Below, one piece after another: positions 44,492 to 52,712 of a stretch of 64,000 bases of DNA. This DNA comes from CAZUMJ01 sp964621605 (GTDB taxonomy: Bacteria > Actinomycetota > Acidimicrobiia > Acidimicrobiales > Iamiaceae). The notes beneath the pieces are model-generated. The model made no database searches, had not been told where the DNA came from, and worked only from the letters and a program-made list of their open reading frames with translations. The DNA is taken from positions 3,402-67,401 of the forward strand of contig CAZUMJ010000016.1 of the NCBI GenBank assembly GCA_964621605.1, read 5' to 3'. The position numbers and the translations under genes were made by a program. Position 1 is the stretch's first letter, and each line of letters starts with the position of its first letter.

Positions 44492-44542
44492 CCGGGATGA
44501 GTCCGGAGCAGGAATGACCCCCACCGGGACCATTCCTTGGAG

Positions 44543-46309
44543 CTAGAGGTACTGGCCCGTCGCCACGCGCTCGATCGCTCGGCCGCCTTCGCTCTTCTCC
44601 TCGTGATGATGGGACACCAGGGTGCGCACGTAGACGATGCGCTCGCCCTTCTTGCCGGAGATCTTCGCCCAGTCGTCCGGGTTGGTGGTGTTGGGGAGGT
44701 CTTCGTGCTCCTTGTACTCCTGATGGATCGAGTCGATCAGGTCCTCGGGGCGAATGCCCCGCGTGCCGCCGGCGATCACACGCTTGATCGCGAGCTTCTT
44801 GGCACGACGCACGATGTTCTCGACCATGGCCCCCGACGCGAAGTCCTTGAAGTACATGATCTCCTTGTCACCGTTCTGGTAGGTGACCTCGAGGAACTTG
44901 TTCGCCTCGTCCGTGCGGTACATCTCGGCGACGGTGTCGTCGATCATCGCGTCGATGGCGCGGTCGGGATCGCCGCCGCCCAGGTCCGCCACGAGCTGCG
45001 CATCGAGCGGCAGGTCCGCGGTCAGGTAGCGCCGGAAGATCTGCGCGGCAGCCTGCGCATCTGGCCGTTCGATCTTGATCTTCACGTCGAGACGCCCCGG
45101 CCGCAGGATCGCGGGATCGATGAGGTCCTCTCGGTTCGACGCGCCGATCACGATGACGTTCTTGAGCGATTCGACCCCGTCGATCTCGGCCAGAAGCTGC
45201 GGAACGATCGTGGACTCCATGTCTGAGCTGATGCCCGTCCCGCGGGTACGGAACATCGAGTCCATCTCGTCGAAGAACACGATGACCGGCCACCCCTCCT
45301 CGGACTTCTCGCGGGCGCGTTGGAAGACCAGGCGAATCTGCCGCTCTGTCTCACCCACGTACTTGTTGAGGAGCTCAGGACCCTTGATGTTGAGGAAGTA
45401 GCTGCGTGCCTCGTGGTCGCCGCTCACTTCGGCGACCTTCTTGGCGAGCGAGTTCGCGACCGCCTTTGCGATGAGCGTCTTGCCGCAGCCGGGAGGGCCG
45501 TAGAGCAAGATCCCCTTCGGGGCGGGAAGGCGGTGCTCGGCGTAGAGCTCGGCGAACATGAACGGGAGCTCGACGGCGTCTGCGATCTGCTCGATCTGCG
45601 CATCGAGACCACCCACATCTGCATAGGTGATGTCGGGAACCTCTTCGAGGACCAACTCCTCGACCTCGGGGCGCGGGAGGCGTTCGAGGAGGAGACCGGA
45701 GCGCGGGTCCATCATCACCGTGTCGCCGGGACGGAGCTTCAGGGATTGAAGGTCGGGTGCGATCTCCGTGACGCGCTCTTCATCGCCGCGCCCGACCACA
45801 AGGGCACGTGAACCCCCGAGGGTCTCTTTGATGGTGACCACTTCGCCGATGGTCTCGGGCGCGCGCGCATGCACCACGTTGAGCGAGTCGTTGAGCACGA
45901 CCTCCATCCCGCGCACGAGCGCGAGATCGAGGCTGGGAGCGACTTCGACGCGCATCTTGCGCCCGCCGGAGAACACGTCCACGGTGCCGTCGTCGTTCAG
46001 GCCCAGCAAGGTGCCATAGGCCGCGGGTGGCTGCGTGAGCTTGTCGACCTCGTCGCGCAGCGCGGCGATGTGCTCGCGTGCTTCGCGCAAGGTGTACGAG
46101 AGCTTCTCGTTCTGTGCAACCGCCTGCGAGAGCTGCCCCTTGGTCTCAAGCAGGCGTTCCTCAAGTGTGCGCACACGCTTCGGGGCGTCCTGCAGGCGGC
46201 GCCGGAGCGCCTGCACCTCTTCTTCGAGCGTCTCCGCGTGGGAACGCAGCTCACCCAGTTCGTCGTCCGACGCTTCGATGGGGTCGTCGTGCTGGTCGAC
46301 GGTGACCAC
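44543..46309 (-). CDS. mpa: Proteasome-associated AAA ATPase (ARC/Mpa)
   Basis: A 588-residue hexameric unfoldase. Residues of about 10-85 form the coiled coil that captures Pup; two OB folds follow (YGTLLGLNDDGTVDVFSGGR, TVMMDPRSGLLLERLP); the AAA domain has Walker A GPPGCGKT and Walker B VIVFFDEMDS. The C-terminus is GQYL, the penultimate-Tyr motif that opens the 20S gate. The GTG start at 46309 is adjacent to GAGGAG, an unusually short spacing, so the exact start is slightly uncertain. Confidence 0.97.
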   Translation of the reverse strand: MVTVDQHDDPIEASDDELGELRSHAETLEEEVQALRRRLQDAPKRVRTLEERLLETKGQLSQAVAQNEKLSYTLREAREHIAALRDEVDKLTQPPAAYGTLLGLNDDGTVDVFSGGRKMRVEVAPSLDLALVRGMEVVLNDSLNVVHARAPETIGEVVTIKETLGGSRALVVGRGDEERVTEIAPDLQSLKLRPGDTVMMDPRSGLLLERLPRPEVEELVLEEVPDITYADVGGLDAQIEQIADAVELPFMFAELYAEHRLPAPKGILLYGPPGCGKTLIAKAVANSLAKKVAEVSGDHEARSYFLNIKGPELLNKYVGETERQIRLVFQRAREKSEEGWPVIVFFDEMDSMFRTRGTGISSDMESTIVPQLLAEIDGVESLKNVIVIGASNREDLIDPAILRPGRLDVKIKIERPDAQAAAQIFRRYLTADLPLDAQLVADLGGGDPDRAIDAMIDDTVAEMYRTDEANKFLEVTYQNGDKEIMYFKDFASGAMVENIVRRAKKLAIKRVIAGGTRGIRPEDLIDSIHQEYKEHEDLPNTTNPDDWAKISGKKGERIVYVRTLVSHHHEEKSEGGRAIERVATGQYL

Positions 46310-46521
46310 CTCCTCGGCAGATCTGCCCGGCCCGGTCGCCTCGCGGTCGACCCTACACCGGTCGTTTCAGCGTGCCGCGGACGCATTTGCCACCGCCACA
46401 GGTGACCGGTGCCACCCCGCGCAGTTGGCTCTTGTCCCTCCTCGGCGCGTACCGTGGGCAACTCGAAGAGGCCCGGGGGTCCGGCCCGGTGCAGTTCGTT
46501 TGCGAGGAGAGGCAACGAGAC

Positions 46522-46758
46522 ATGAAGGTCTGGATCGACCAGGATCTGTGCACCGGCGACGGCCTGTGCGAGGAGATCTGCCCCGACGTGTTCACCCTTC
46601 TCGACGACGGCCTTGCCTACGTCAAGGAAGACGGCAAGGCACTCAACGATCCTGGCGGCGCTGGCAGCCAGGCGAGCGTTCCGGCTGGGCTCGAAGATGC
46701 TGTCGTCGAGGCCTCCGAAGAGTGCCCCGGCGAGTGCATCTTCATCGAGAACGACTAG
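46522..46758 (+). CDS. Ferredoxin, single-cluster, Asp-ligand type
   Basis: A 78-residue ferredoxin. MKVWIDQDLCTGDGLCEEIC gives Cys10, Asp13 and Cys16 as ligand positions, and ECPGEC near residue 68 gives the remote cysteine; Cys20 is extra. Asp in place of the second cysteine matches Pyrococcus furiosus ferredoxin and favours an oxygen-sensitive [4Fe-4S]/[3Fe-4S] interconverting cluster. It is divergent from mpa. Similar ferredoxins serve cytochromes P450 and other monooxygenases; the partner here is unknown. Confidence 0.88.
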   Translation: MKVWIDQDLCTGDGLCEEICPDVFTLLDDGLAYVKEDGKALNDPGGAGSQASVPAGLEDAVVEASEECPGECIFIEND

Positions 46759-46831
46759 GCACCGCTCCCCGGTAGGCACCGCTCCCCGGCCGGGCATCTC
46801 CCGGATCCGACCGGGCATGTCCCGGATGGGG
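46756..46831. repeat. Two adjacent short tandem repeats
   Basis: TAGGCACCGCTCCCCGG occurs twice in tandem (46756-46772 and 46773-46789), the first copy including the ferredoxin stop codon. It is followed by two 21-base units beginning CCGGGCAT and containing TCCCGGAT (46790-46810 and 46811-46831). The second pair can fold into small CCGGG/CCCGG hairpins and may terminate the convergent ferredoxin and trmI transcripts. Confidence 0.7.
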
Positions 46832-46870
46832 TGAGCGCGCACGCCTCCCAGCGTTGCCGGCACCCCTGAT

Positions 46871-47689
46871 CTACGCCGGACCTGTCGCCCCTTCGGTGCC
46901 GCGTGTCGCGTCGTCACCGTCGTCGAGTCGCCGCGCGTGCGTGAGGAAGCCCGTGTGCCCCACCATGCGGTGATCCGGCCGCACCGCCTGACCTTCCACG
47001 TGCCACGTGCGCTGGAGCACCTCGAGGGTCTCCGCGAACTGGAATCGGTGGGCGGCCAACGACTCTCGCAGTTGCGCCACCTGCATCACCGATGGTGTGT
47101 AGGCGAGGAACACCCCACCGGGGCGCAGGGCACGCTCGGCGTGCGGCACTACCTGCCACGGCTCGGGAAGGTCCAACACGACACGATCGAGGTCTGTCTC
47201 GTCGATGCCGTCATAGGAGCTTCGGATCTCGACGCGATAGCGGCTCATCGCATCGTCGCCGAGGAATGACCGCACGTTCGCCTCTGCACGCGCCGCGAAG
47301 TCTTCGCGCAGCTCGTAGCCCACGATGTCGGCCCCGGCACGCAGCATCGCCATGGAGAGCGCGCCACTGCCCACGCCCGACTCGAGCACCTTCACACCCG
47401 GGCCGATGTCGGCGAGCATCAGGATGGGCCCGAGGTCCTTCGGATAGATCACCTGCGCGCCCCGCGGCATCTTCAGGATGAAGTCCGCCAAGGTGGGACG
47501 CAGCACGGTGTAGCGCCCGCCGCGCGACGCCCGGTGCGCGGTCCCCTCAGGTGTCCCGATGATCGCGTCGTGGGCGAGCACGCCCGCGTGGGAGTGGAAC
47601 TCTCCCCCGACTGCGAGCGTCGTCAGATAGCGCCGCTTCTTCTGATCGATGAGCAGGACGCGTTCGCCTGCCCGAAGGTCGTTCGCCAT
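46871..47689 (-). CDS. trmI: tRNA (adenine-58-N1)-methyltransferase TrmI
   Basis: A 272-residue SAM-dependent enzyme. N-terminal beta domain (RAGERVLLIDQKKRRYLTTL, FHSHAGVLAHDAIIG), then the Rossmann fold with VLESGVGSGALSMAMLRAGA and DRVVLDLPEPWQV. It methylates A58 in the tRNA T-loop, homologous to mycobacterial Rv2118c, which also lies beside the proteasome genes. The start at 47689 has GGAG just upstream. Confidence 0.93.
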   Translation of the reverse strand: MANDLRAGERVLLIDQKKRRYLTTLAVGGEFHSHAGVLAHDAIIGTPEGTAHRASRGGRYTVLRPTLADFILKMPRGAQVIYPKDLGPILMLADIGPGVKVLESGVGSGALSMAMLRAGADIVGYELREDFAARAEANVRSFLGDDAMSRYRVEIRSSYDGIDETDLDRVVLDLPEPWQVVPHAERALRPGGVFLAYTPSVMQVAQLRESLAAHRFQFAETLEVLQRTWHVEGQAVRPDHRMVGHTGFLTHARRLDDGDDATRGTEGATGPA

Positions 47690-47710
47690 GGTCTCCTCGT
47701 CGGGACGGTG

Positions 47711-48655
47711 TCAGCGGGCCGCGGTGCGGCGGGTCGGGTCGAACGCCACAGGCACAGCGGTGGCTCGTTCGGCGAGGCGGCAGAACGCGCACACCTCGTT
47801 CGTGGTGGGTGCGCCGCAGGAGGCGCACGCTTGCAACGCCTCACGCTCGAGCGCGGCCTCCGCAGCGAAGCGATCCGCTGCCCGATCAAGGAACCCGAAG
47901 TAGAAGCTGTGCTTCGACCCAGGTGAGCGCAGCTCGATCTCGTTCAGCGCCTCCTTGTACCCAAGATGGCGGTTGCCGACCGCCATCGGGCACTCGTCGA
48001 CCTGGTAGGAGATGCCGCGCACCACGCAGTATGCGGCCATCTCTCGTTCGCCCAGACGAACCAGAGGCTTCACCTTCCGCGGGAAGCCATCGCGTGCGGG
48101 AAGGACGGGAAGCTGACGCCCCAGGTACTCGGTGTTCCAGCGCAGCACGTTGCCGAACAGCACCGCCGCTTCGTCGTCGAGGTTGTGGCCCGTCGCGACG
48201 ACGTCGAACCCGCCCTCCCGTGCCGCCGCATCGAACAGGTGTCGCTTCGACAGGCCGCAGGCCGAGCAGGGGGCGCGCCGCGCCGCTCGAGCACCGGTCT
48301 CGATGTCGAAGCCGTGCGTGCCCGGGAGGTCGACGACGCGCAGTGTCGCGCCCCGAGCTTCAGCGAACGCAACCGCATGCACGCCCGACGCATCGCTGTA
48401 GCCGTCGATGCCGAGCCCGATGTACAGGCCCTCGGCGTCGTAGCCCAGGTCGAGAAGGATGTCCCACAAGGCGAGGGAGTCCTTTCCGCCCGACACAGCG
48501 ACGAGGACACGCTCCCCTGCGGCCATCATCGCAAACTCCTCGATCGCCTTCGCGACCTGGTCACGGCACAGGCGCAGGAAGTGATCGGCGCAGAAGTTCG
48601 CGTTGTGGCGGCGGATGTCGATGATCGCGGGTTCGCGGCAGACCCGACACTTCAT
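47711..48655 (-). CDS. ttuA: TtuA-like tRNA 2-thiolation enzyme (PP-loop ATPase)
   Basis: A 314-residue protein of the TtcA/TtuA family. N-terminal zinc finger MKCRVCREP...FCADH, PP-loop VAVSGGKDS for adenylation of the tRNA base, then CSACG and VDECPMA cysteines at the positions of the [4Fe-4S] ligands, and a C-terminal zinc finger CASCGAPTTNEVCAFCRL. Two zinc fingers plus those cysteines match TtuA, which makes 2-thiouridine at position 54. The neighbouring sulfur carrier and trmI (A58, also T-loop) support that role. Confidence 0.88.
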   Translation of the reverse strand: MKCRVCREPAIIDIRRHNANFCADHFLRLCRDQVAKAIEEFAMMAAGERVLVAVSGGKDSLALWDILLDLGYDAEGLYIGLGIDGYSDASGVHAVAFAEARGATLRVVDLPGTHGFDIETGARAARRAPCSACGLSKRHLFDAAAREGGFDVVATGHNLDDEAAVLFGNVLRWNTEYLGRQLPVLPARDGFPRKVKPLVRLGEREMAAYCVVRGISYQVDECPMAVGNRHLGYKEALNEIELRSPGSKHSFYFGFLDRAADRFAAEAALEREALQACASCGAPTTNEVCAFCRLAERATAVPVAFDPTRRTAAR

Positions 48656-48870
48656 CGGGCGACCCCAGCGTCGTCGCAGCCGCCCGACACGACCGGGCGG
48701 ATCTCGACGACGGCGTCGTCAGCGAGCGTCGCGTCGCCAGGAACAAGGGTGCCGTCGACGATGACCAGCACGGCCTCACGGTTCAGGTCGAGTCGCGCCA
48801 GGAGCGTCGTGACCGCGAGCGGACCGGGCATCTCGAGCTGGCGCGTGGGGTTTCGGAGTTCGACCTGCAC
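48652..48870 (-). CDS. TtuB/MoaD/ThiS-like sulfur carrier with a C-terminal extension
   Basis: A 72-residue beta-grasp protein. VQVELRNPTRQLEMPG, LLARLDLNREAVLVIVDGTL and VVEIRPVVSGG align well with the Thermus sulfur carrier TtuB. Such carriers end exactly in Gly-Gly, which is adenylated and converted to a thiocarboxylate. Here eight residues (CDDAGVAR) follow Gly63-Gly64, so activation would require proteolytic trimming. The stop overlaps the ttuA start (ATGA). GTG 48870 is the family start; no ribosome site is evident. Confidence 0.8.
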   Translation of the reverse strand: MQVELRNPTRQLEMPGPLAVTTLLARLDLNREAVLVIVDGTLVPGDATLADDAVVEIRPVVSGGCDDAGVAR

Positions 48871-48911
48871 CGCACCATCATGGCCGCTGCGGCCGGCGAA
48901 CCCCGCAGCCG

Positions 48912-49187
48912 TCAGGCGTCGGAAGACGCCAGATGGCGTGCCCCGCGCCGACCCTTGCGCGGCGCGCGCGCCTCGGCGCGGCGAAGCGCACGACGCGTCT
49001 CGGTGCGATGCGTGACCACGACCTGTTCCCCGGGCCGCAACACCTCGCGGTACACGACCTCCTCGTTGCGCTTCGCCCAGCGCGCCAGCGTTCGTACGCC
49101 GAACACACCGACCGCCACCGCGCCCCACGGACCGGGGCGCCCTTCCCGGAAGCGTCGGAATGCGGCTCGTTGCAGGAACTGGAGCAT
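48912..49187 (-). CDS. Small basic hypothetical protein
   Basis: A 91-residue, strongly Arg-rich protein. A short hydrophobic stretch (PWGAVAVGVFGVRTLARWA, about residues 22-40) may associate with the membrane; EEVVYREVLRPGEQVVVTHR is a beta-rich segment; the C-terminus is a basic tail. It lies four bases after a small membrane-protein gene. No family recognised; conserved context rather than motif supports it. Confidence 0.55.
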   Translation of the reverse strand: MLQFLQRAAFRRFREGRPGPWGAVAVGVFGVRTLARWAKRNEEVVYREVLRPGEQVVVTHRTETRRALRRAEARAPRKGRRGARHLASSDA

Positions 49188-49191
49188 CAGA

Positions 49192-49404
49192 TCAGACCCT
49201 GCGAATCTCGACGACCGTGGTGCGCTTGCGCCCCCGGCGCATCCCGAGCACGAAGACGGCCAGTACGACGCCGACGGCGACGACTGCCCCAACGGTGACC
49301 GCGGTGCCCTTCGCCGCTTCTGCGCGGTTGTCGACGTCGCTGTGGAGCTCACCGAACTTCGCACGGATGTCGTCGGGTGTGATCTTGCCGTCGGTCGCAG
49401 TCAT
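49192..49404 (-). CDS. Small single-pass membrane protein (DUF3618-like layout)
   Basis: A 70-residue protein. The N-terminal soluble half (ITPDDIRAKFGELHSDVDNR) is followed by one membrane helix (about residues 35-55, VTVGAVVAVGVVLAVFVLG) and a basic tail MRRGRKRTTVVEIRRV. Its ATG overlaps the stop of the holin-like gene by four bases, so both are translated together. Function unknown. Confidence 0.65.
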   Translation of the reverse strand: MTATDGKITPDDIRAKFGELHSDVDNRAEAAKGTAVTVGAVVAVGVVLAVFVLGMRRGRKRTTVVEIRRV

Positions 49405-49724
49405 CGCTGTGTTCCCTTCTTGCGGGTGATGGCCGCAGCAGACAGCGCGGCGAGGAGGGCAGCAACAGCAAGCGTTGCGACGTACGGCACCCACGAGAGG
49501 CTGCCGGTGAGGTGCGCACCCGTCTCGGCCTGCAGCGCACGCAGCACGGCAACCAGGACGAGGATCACACCGAGGCCGCCGGCGATCGCTGCCGCGAGCC
49601 CGAAGGCAACGAAACGCCCAAGCTGCTTGAGCGGGTCGACGGTCTCTTGCTTCGCGTAGGCCCGCACCAGCTCCCAGAGCTCGGTGACAATCTGCGAGGT
49701 GCCCTTTGCTGAGGTTGTTGCCAC
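49401..49724 (-). CDS. Holin-superfamily-3-like membrane protein (phage_holin_3_6 type)
   Basis: A 107-residue protein. An N-terminal amphipathic segment (TSQIVTELWELVRAYAKQET) precedes two membrane helices (about 45-67 and 80-100) and a basic KKGTQR tail. The architecture matches the actinobacterial putative holin/YqjE-like family encoded in chromosomes, which is usually unrelated to prophage. The GTG start at 49724 has GGAAGGAC about six bases upstream, preferred over the longer open frame. Confidence 0.7.
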   Translation of the reverse strand: MATTSAKGTSQIVTELWELVRAYAKQETVDPLKQLGRFVAFGLAAAIAGGLGVILVLVAVLRALQAETGAHLTGSLSWVPYVATLAVAALLAALSAAAITRKKGTQR

Positions 49725-49820
49725 TCGTGTCCTTCCACGGGTCGGGCGGTCGACGGCTGGTCGATGCCGGGGAGTTCCTAGACGGCCAGGCGGTGCGTTG
49801 CAAGCATCCTCGCGCTGCAC

Positions 49821-51224
49821 CTAGCCGGAGGCCGGTGCGAGGGCCGCGACGTCGAGGCCCTTGGCGTAGTCGACGAGGATCGAGGCAAGGTGATCTTGGA
49901 TCGCGTAGAGGGTCGGCCCAACGGTTGCTCCGGTTGCGATGTAGCTGAACGTGAGCGAAGGGCCCGCCTCGGCGTCTGCGAACCCTGACAACGCGGTCAC
50001 GTCGTTGAGCGTCCCGGTCTTTGCCCGGATGCGCCCCACGAGCGGCGGGTCCTCGAAGCGGTCTCGCAGCGTGCCGGTCTTGCCGCCGACCGCGAGGCCC
50101 TCCCCGACCGCCGACCGCTCGCCGGCGTGCTGCAGGACCGCCTCGATGAGCGTGCAGCTGGCACGGTCGTCGCGATCAAGGCCGGATCCGTCGTGGAGCA
50201 CCAGTCCATCGACGGGCAGGCCGCCACCCCGCAGCGCATCGGTGAGTGCGCCGAGGCCGTTTGCGGTCGTCCCCGCACGACCGGCGTGCACTGCGAGCTC
50301 CTTCACGAACGACTCGGCTGTCTGGTTGTCACTCGTCGAGAGCATCTGTCGAACGAGGTCACGCAACGGGGGCGACTCCACGGCAGCCACCTCCTTCGTG
50401 CCCGGCGCGGCCACCCCGGCGCCAGCAGCACCATCGACCTCTACCCCACGTGCAACCAGCAGTGCCCGCAGCGTCTCGGCCGCGAAGGTGGGCGGGTCAT
50501 CGGTGACGGTGACGTCACGCTCGTTCTCTTCGGTGGCGTGCGCGGGAAAGGTGAGCTTTCCCTGGTTGACCGAGAGGGCCGACAACGGCCCTGTCTGATG
50601 CTGCTCGTAGTAGCGAGCCGGCCAGCTGGGCACGGTGCGCTGCGTGTCGTAGCGCGACTCGTCACCGAGGATGCGACCCGTGACCCGCCGGACACCCGCC
50701 CGGACGAGCGAATCTGCGAGCGCCTCAAGCGAGGTCGCGGCCGGTGGTTGGTCGGCGAAGTGGTCACGATAGGCCTGGGTGGTCAGGAGCGGGTCGCCAC
50801 CCCCCACCAGCGTCAGGTCGCCCTGCACGACTCCGCTCACGGGTGCGGCGCCGCGCACCACAGTTCGGAAGCGATGCTCTTCCCCGAGCTCACGAAGCAC
50901 GGCGACGGCGGTCAGGAGCTTCACGTTCGACGCAGGAGCAACGGCGAGACCGGGCTGGTGGCTGAACACCACGCGCCCGCCGACAGCCACGCTGACACAG
51001 GTCTGCGACGGCGAGTCCTCGACGACTGCAGCCAGCGATGCACGCAGGGGCTCGTCTGCGGTTGCGGCTACGAGGAGTACCGGCGCGCGGCGGGCGCTGA
51101 GCACCGCAGTCGCGGCAACCTTTGCTGTCGCAGGTCCGTGGGCCGGAGCCTGTGCGGACACAACCGCCGCGCCGAGGGCACAGAGCGCCCCGACGAGCAG
51201 CACGAGCGGGAGACGGCGTCGCAC
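49821..51224 (-). CDS. dacB: D-alanyl-D-alanine carboxypeptidase/endopeptidase (PBP4, DacB type)
   Basis: A 467-residue S13-family penicillin-binding protein. A signal peptide or anchor lies at residues 5-24. The catalytic Ser99 and Lys102 are in APASNVKLLTAV; the second motif is STSDNQTAES (Ser-Asp-Asn) and the third is KTGTL in VGGKTGTLRDRF. A long insertion between the first two motifs is typical. It trims or cleaves peptidoglycan cross-links outside the membrane. The GTG start lies six bases after the stop of the acyl-CoA synthetase gene. Confidence 0.93.
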   Translation of the reverse strand: MRRRLPLVLLVGALCALGAAVVSAQAPAHGPATAKVAATAVLSARRAPVLLVAATADEPLRASLAAVVEDSPSQTCVSVAVGGRVVFSHQPGLAVAPASNVKLLTAVAVLRELGEEHRFRTVVRGAAPVSGVVQGDLTLVGGGDPLLTTQAYRDHFADQPPAATSLEALADSLVRAGVRRVTGRILGDESRYDTQRTVPSWPARYYEQHQTGPLSALSVNQGKLTFPAHATEENERDVTVTDDPPTFAAETLRALLVARGVEVDGAAGAGVAAPGTKEVAAVESPPLRDLVRQMLSTSDNQTAESFVKELAVHAGRAGTTANGLGALTDALRGGGLPVDGLVLHDGSGLDRDDRASCTLIEAVLQHAGERSAVGEGLAVGGKTGTLRDRFEDPPLVGRIRAKTGTLNDVTALSGFADAEAGPSLTFSYIATGATVGPTLYAIQDHLASILVDYAKGLDVAALAPASG

Positions 51225-51230
51225 GCGGTC

Positions 51231-52712
51231 CTAGCTCCCGGCGGCGGCACGCCGTTGCCGGTAGCGGGCATCTCGCCACAGGTGCTCAAGAGCCGTCACC
51301 GCGCGGTTGGCCGATGCGTAGCAGAGCCGCCCCGTTGCGCGAACCGTGGCAGGGCCCGGGTTGTCCGGCGAGGCGACAGCCAACTCCGATGCGAGGAGGA
51401 TGGGCTTCCCGGTGGCATCTGAGATGTCTGCTGCGGCTTGCGCGTACCGCGCGTCCTGACGCTCGTGAAACGCGACGATGCGTTCGAGACCGTGGTCTGG
51501 GTAGAAGCCGCCGTCTCGCATGAGCTTCGCCTGGTTCGACTGGATCCCGAGCCCGAGTTGGATCACTGCATCGACCTCCGTGTGCTCCGCGATGAGCGCG
51601 AGCACCTCTGGAATCGTGTCGCGCGTCTCCGCACCCGCAAGATCGACCGGGTTGTTGCGACTCCACCGTGGCGGGAGCTTCTCGTCGATCGACGCACGCA
51701 GATCGTCGGGCAGCTCGACCAACTCCAGCGTGCCCCCGGCAGTGATCGCGTCCGCTGTGACGACACCCCAACCGCCGGCTGTGGTCAGGACCACAGTTCG
51801 GGGCCCGCGCGGAAGTGGCTGGGTTGCAAAGGTTGCCGCGGCCTCGAATGCCTCCTCGACCGTCGCGGCACGGGTGACACCGGCCTGGCGGCACACGCCG
51901 TCGAAGACGCGGTCGTCGGACGCCAGCGATCCGGTGTGGCTTGCGGCCGCACGCTGGCCGCCAGAGGTTGCCCCGCCCTTCACCAGCACGAGCGGCATGC
52001 GCTCGGCGACCGAGCGGATGCGCCGGGCGAACGCAGCCCCGTCGGTGATCCCTTCCACGTAGGCCAGACCGACCGCAGTCGCGGGATCGTCCGCGTAGTA
52101 GTCGAGGTAGTCGGCTACCCCCACCGCGGCGGCGTTGCCTGCGCTCACGGCACGGCTGATGCCGACCCCTGTCTGGACGGACCAGTTCAGGAACGACGAC
52201 ACGAAGTTGCCGGACTGGCTCGCCACCCCGATGCGGCCCTTTGGAGGGTACGGGGCGACGATCTGCGCGCAGAGATCTACCGGCGTCGACACGATGCCCT
52301 GACCGTTCGGACCCGCGAGCAGGATGCCGAGCTCGTCCGCGAGCGCCACCAGCTCGTCCTCGGCTGCGCGGCCCTCTGCGCCCGCCTCGCGGTACCCAGC
52401 GGAGGTGACGAAGGCGGCTCGGATTCCCTTCGCAGCGCACGAGCGGAGCAGGTCAGGGTTGACCGACGCCGGCGTGCAGATGAAGACAAGATCGAGCCCT
52501 TCATCGGGCAGCGCATCGATGTCGCGTACCGACTGGATGCCGAGCACGTTCGCCCCGTCACGGTTCGTCGCGGCCACGACGCCCCGGTAGCCGCTCGCGA
52601 GGATGTTGTGCAGGCTCACGAACCCGAACTTGCCGGGGTGACTCGACGCGCCGGCGACGACGACGCCGCGTGGCTCGAACAGCGCACGGAACCCCTCAGA
52701 CGACGTGCCCAT
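51231..52712 (-). CDS. ADP-forming acyl-CoA synthetase, alpha-type (CoA-binding) subunit
   Basis: A 493-residue protein homologous to the alpha subunit of NDP-forming acetyl/acyl-CoA synthetases. CoA-binding domain first (EPRGVVVAGASSHPGKFGFV, AALVTSAGYRE-type segment AAFVTSAGYREAGAEG), then a succinyl-CoA ligase-like flavodoxin fold (GVASQSGNFVSSFLNWSV) and LVKGGATSGGQRAAASHTGS. It forms acyl-CoA or, in reverse, ATP from acyl-CoA. It is coupled (TGATG) to the ATP-grasp gene upstream. The acid is unknown. Confidence 0.9.
   Translation of the reverse strand: MGTSSEGFRALFEPRGVVVAGASSHPGKFGFVSLHNILASGYRGVVAATNRDGANVLGIQSVRDIDALPDEGLDLVFICTPASVNPDLLRSCAAKGIRAAFVTSAGYREAGAEGRAAEDELVALADELGILLAGPNGQGIVSTPVDLCAQIVAPYPPKGRIGVASQSGNFVSSFLNWSVQTGVGISRAVSAGNAAAVGVADYLDYYADDPATAVGLAYVEGITDGAAFARRIRSVAERMPLVLVKGGATSGGQRAAASHTGSLASDDRVFDGVCRQAGVTRAATVEEAFEAAATFATQPLPRGPRTVVLTTAGGWGVVTADAITAGGTLELVELPDDLRASIDEKLPPRWSRNNPVDLAGAETRDTIPEVLALIAEHTEVDAVIQLGLGIQSNQAKLMRDGGFYPDHGLERIVAFHERQDARYAQAAADISDATGKPILLASELAVASPDNPGPATVRATGRLCYASANRAVTALEHLWRDARYRQRRAAAGS

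Noticed and set aside
46756..46831. Tandem repeats as a CRISPR or attachment site
   Set aside because: Only two copies of each unit, directly adjacent, with no spacers, integrase or cas gene nearby.
49401..49724. Prophage remnant suggested by the holin-like protein
   Set aside because: No phage structural, lysis or integrase genes nearby; this family is common in actinobacterial chromosomes.
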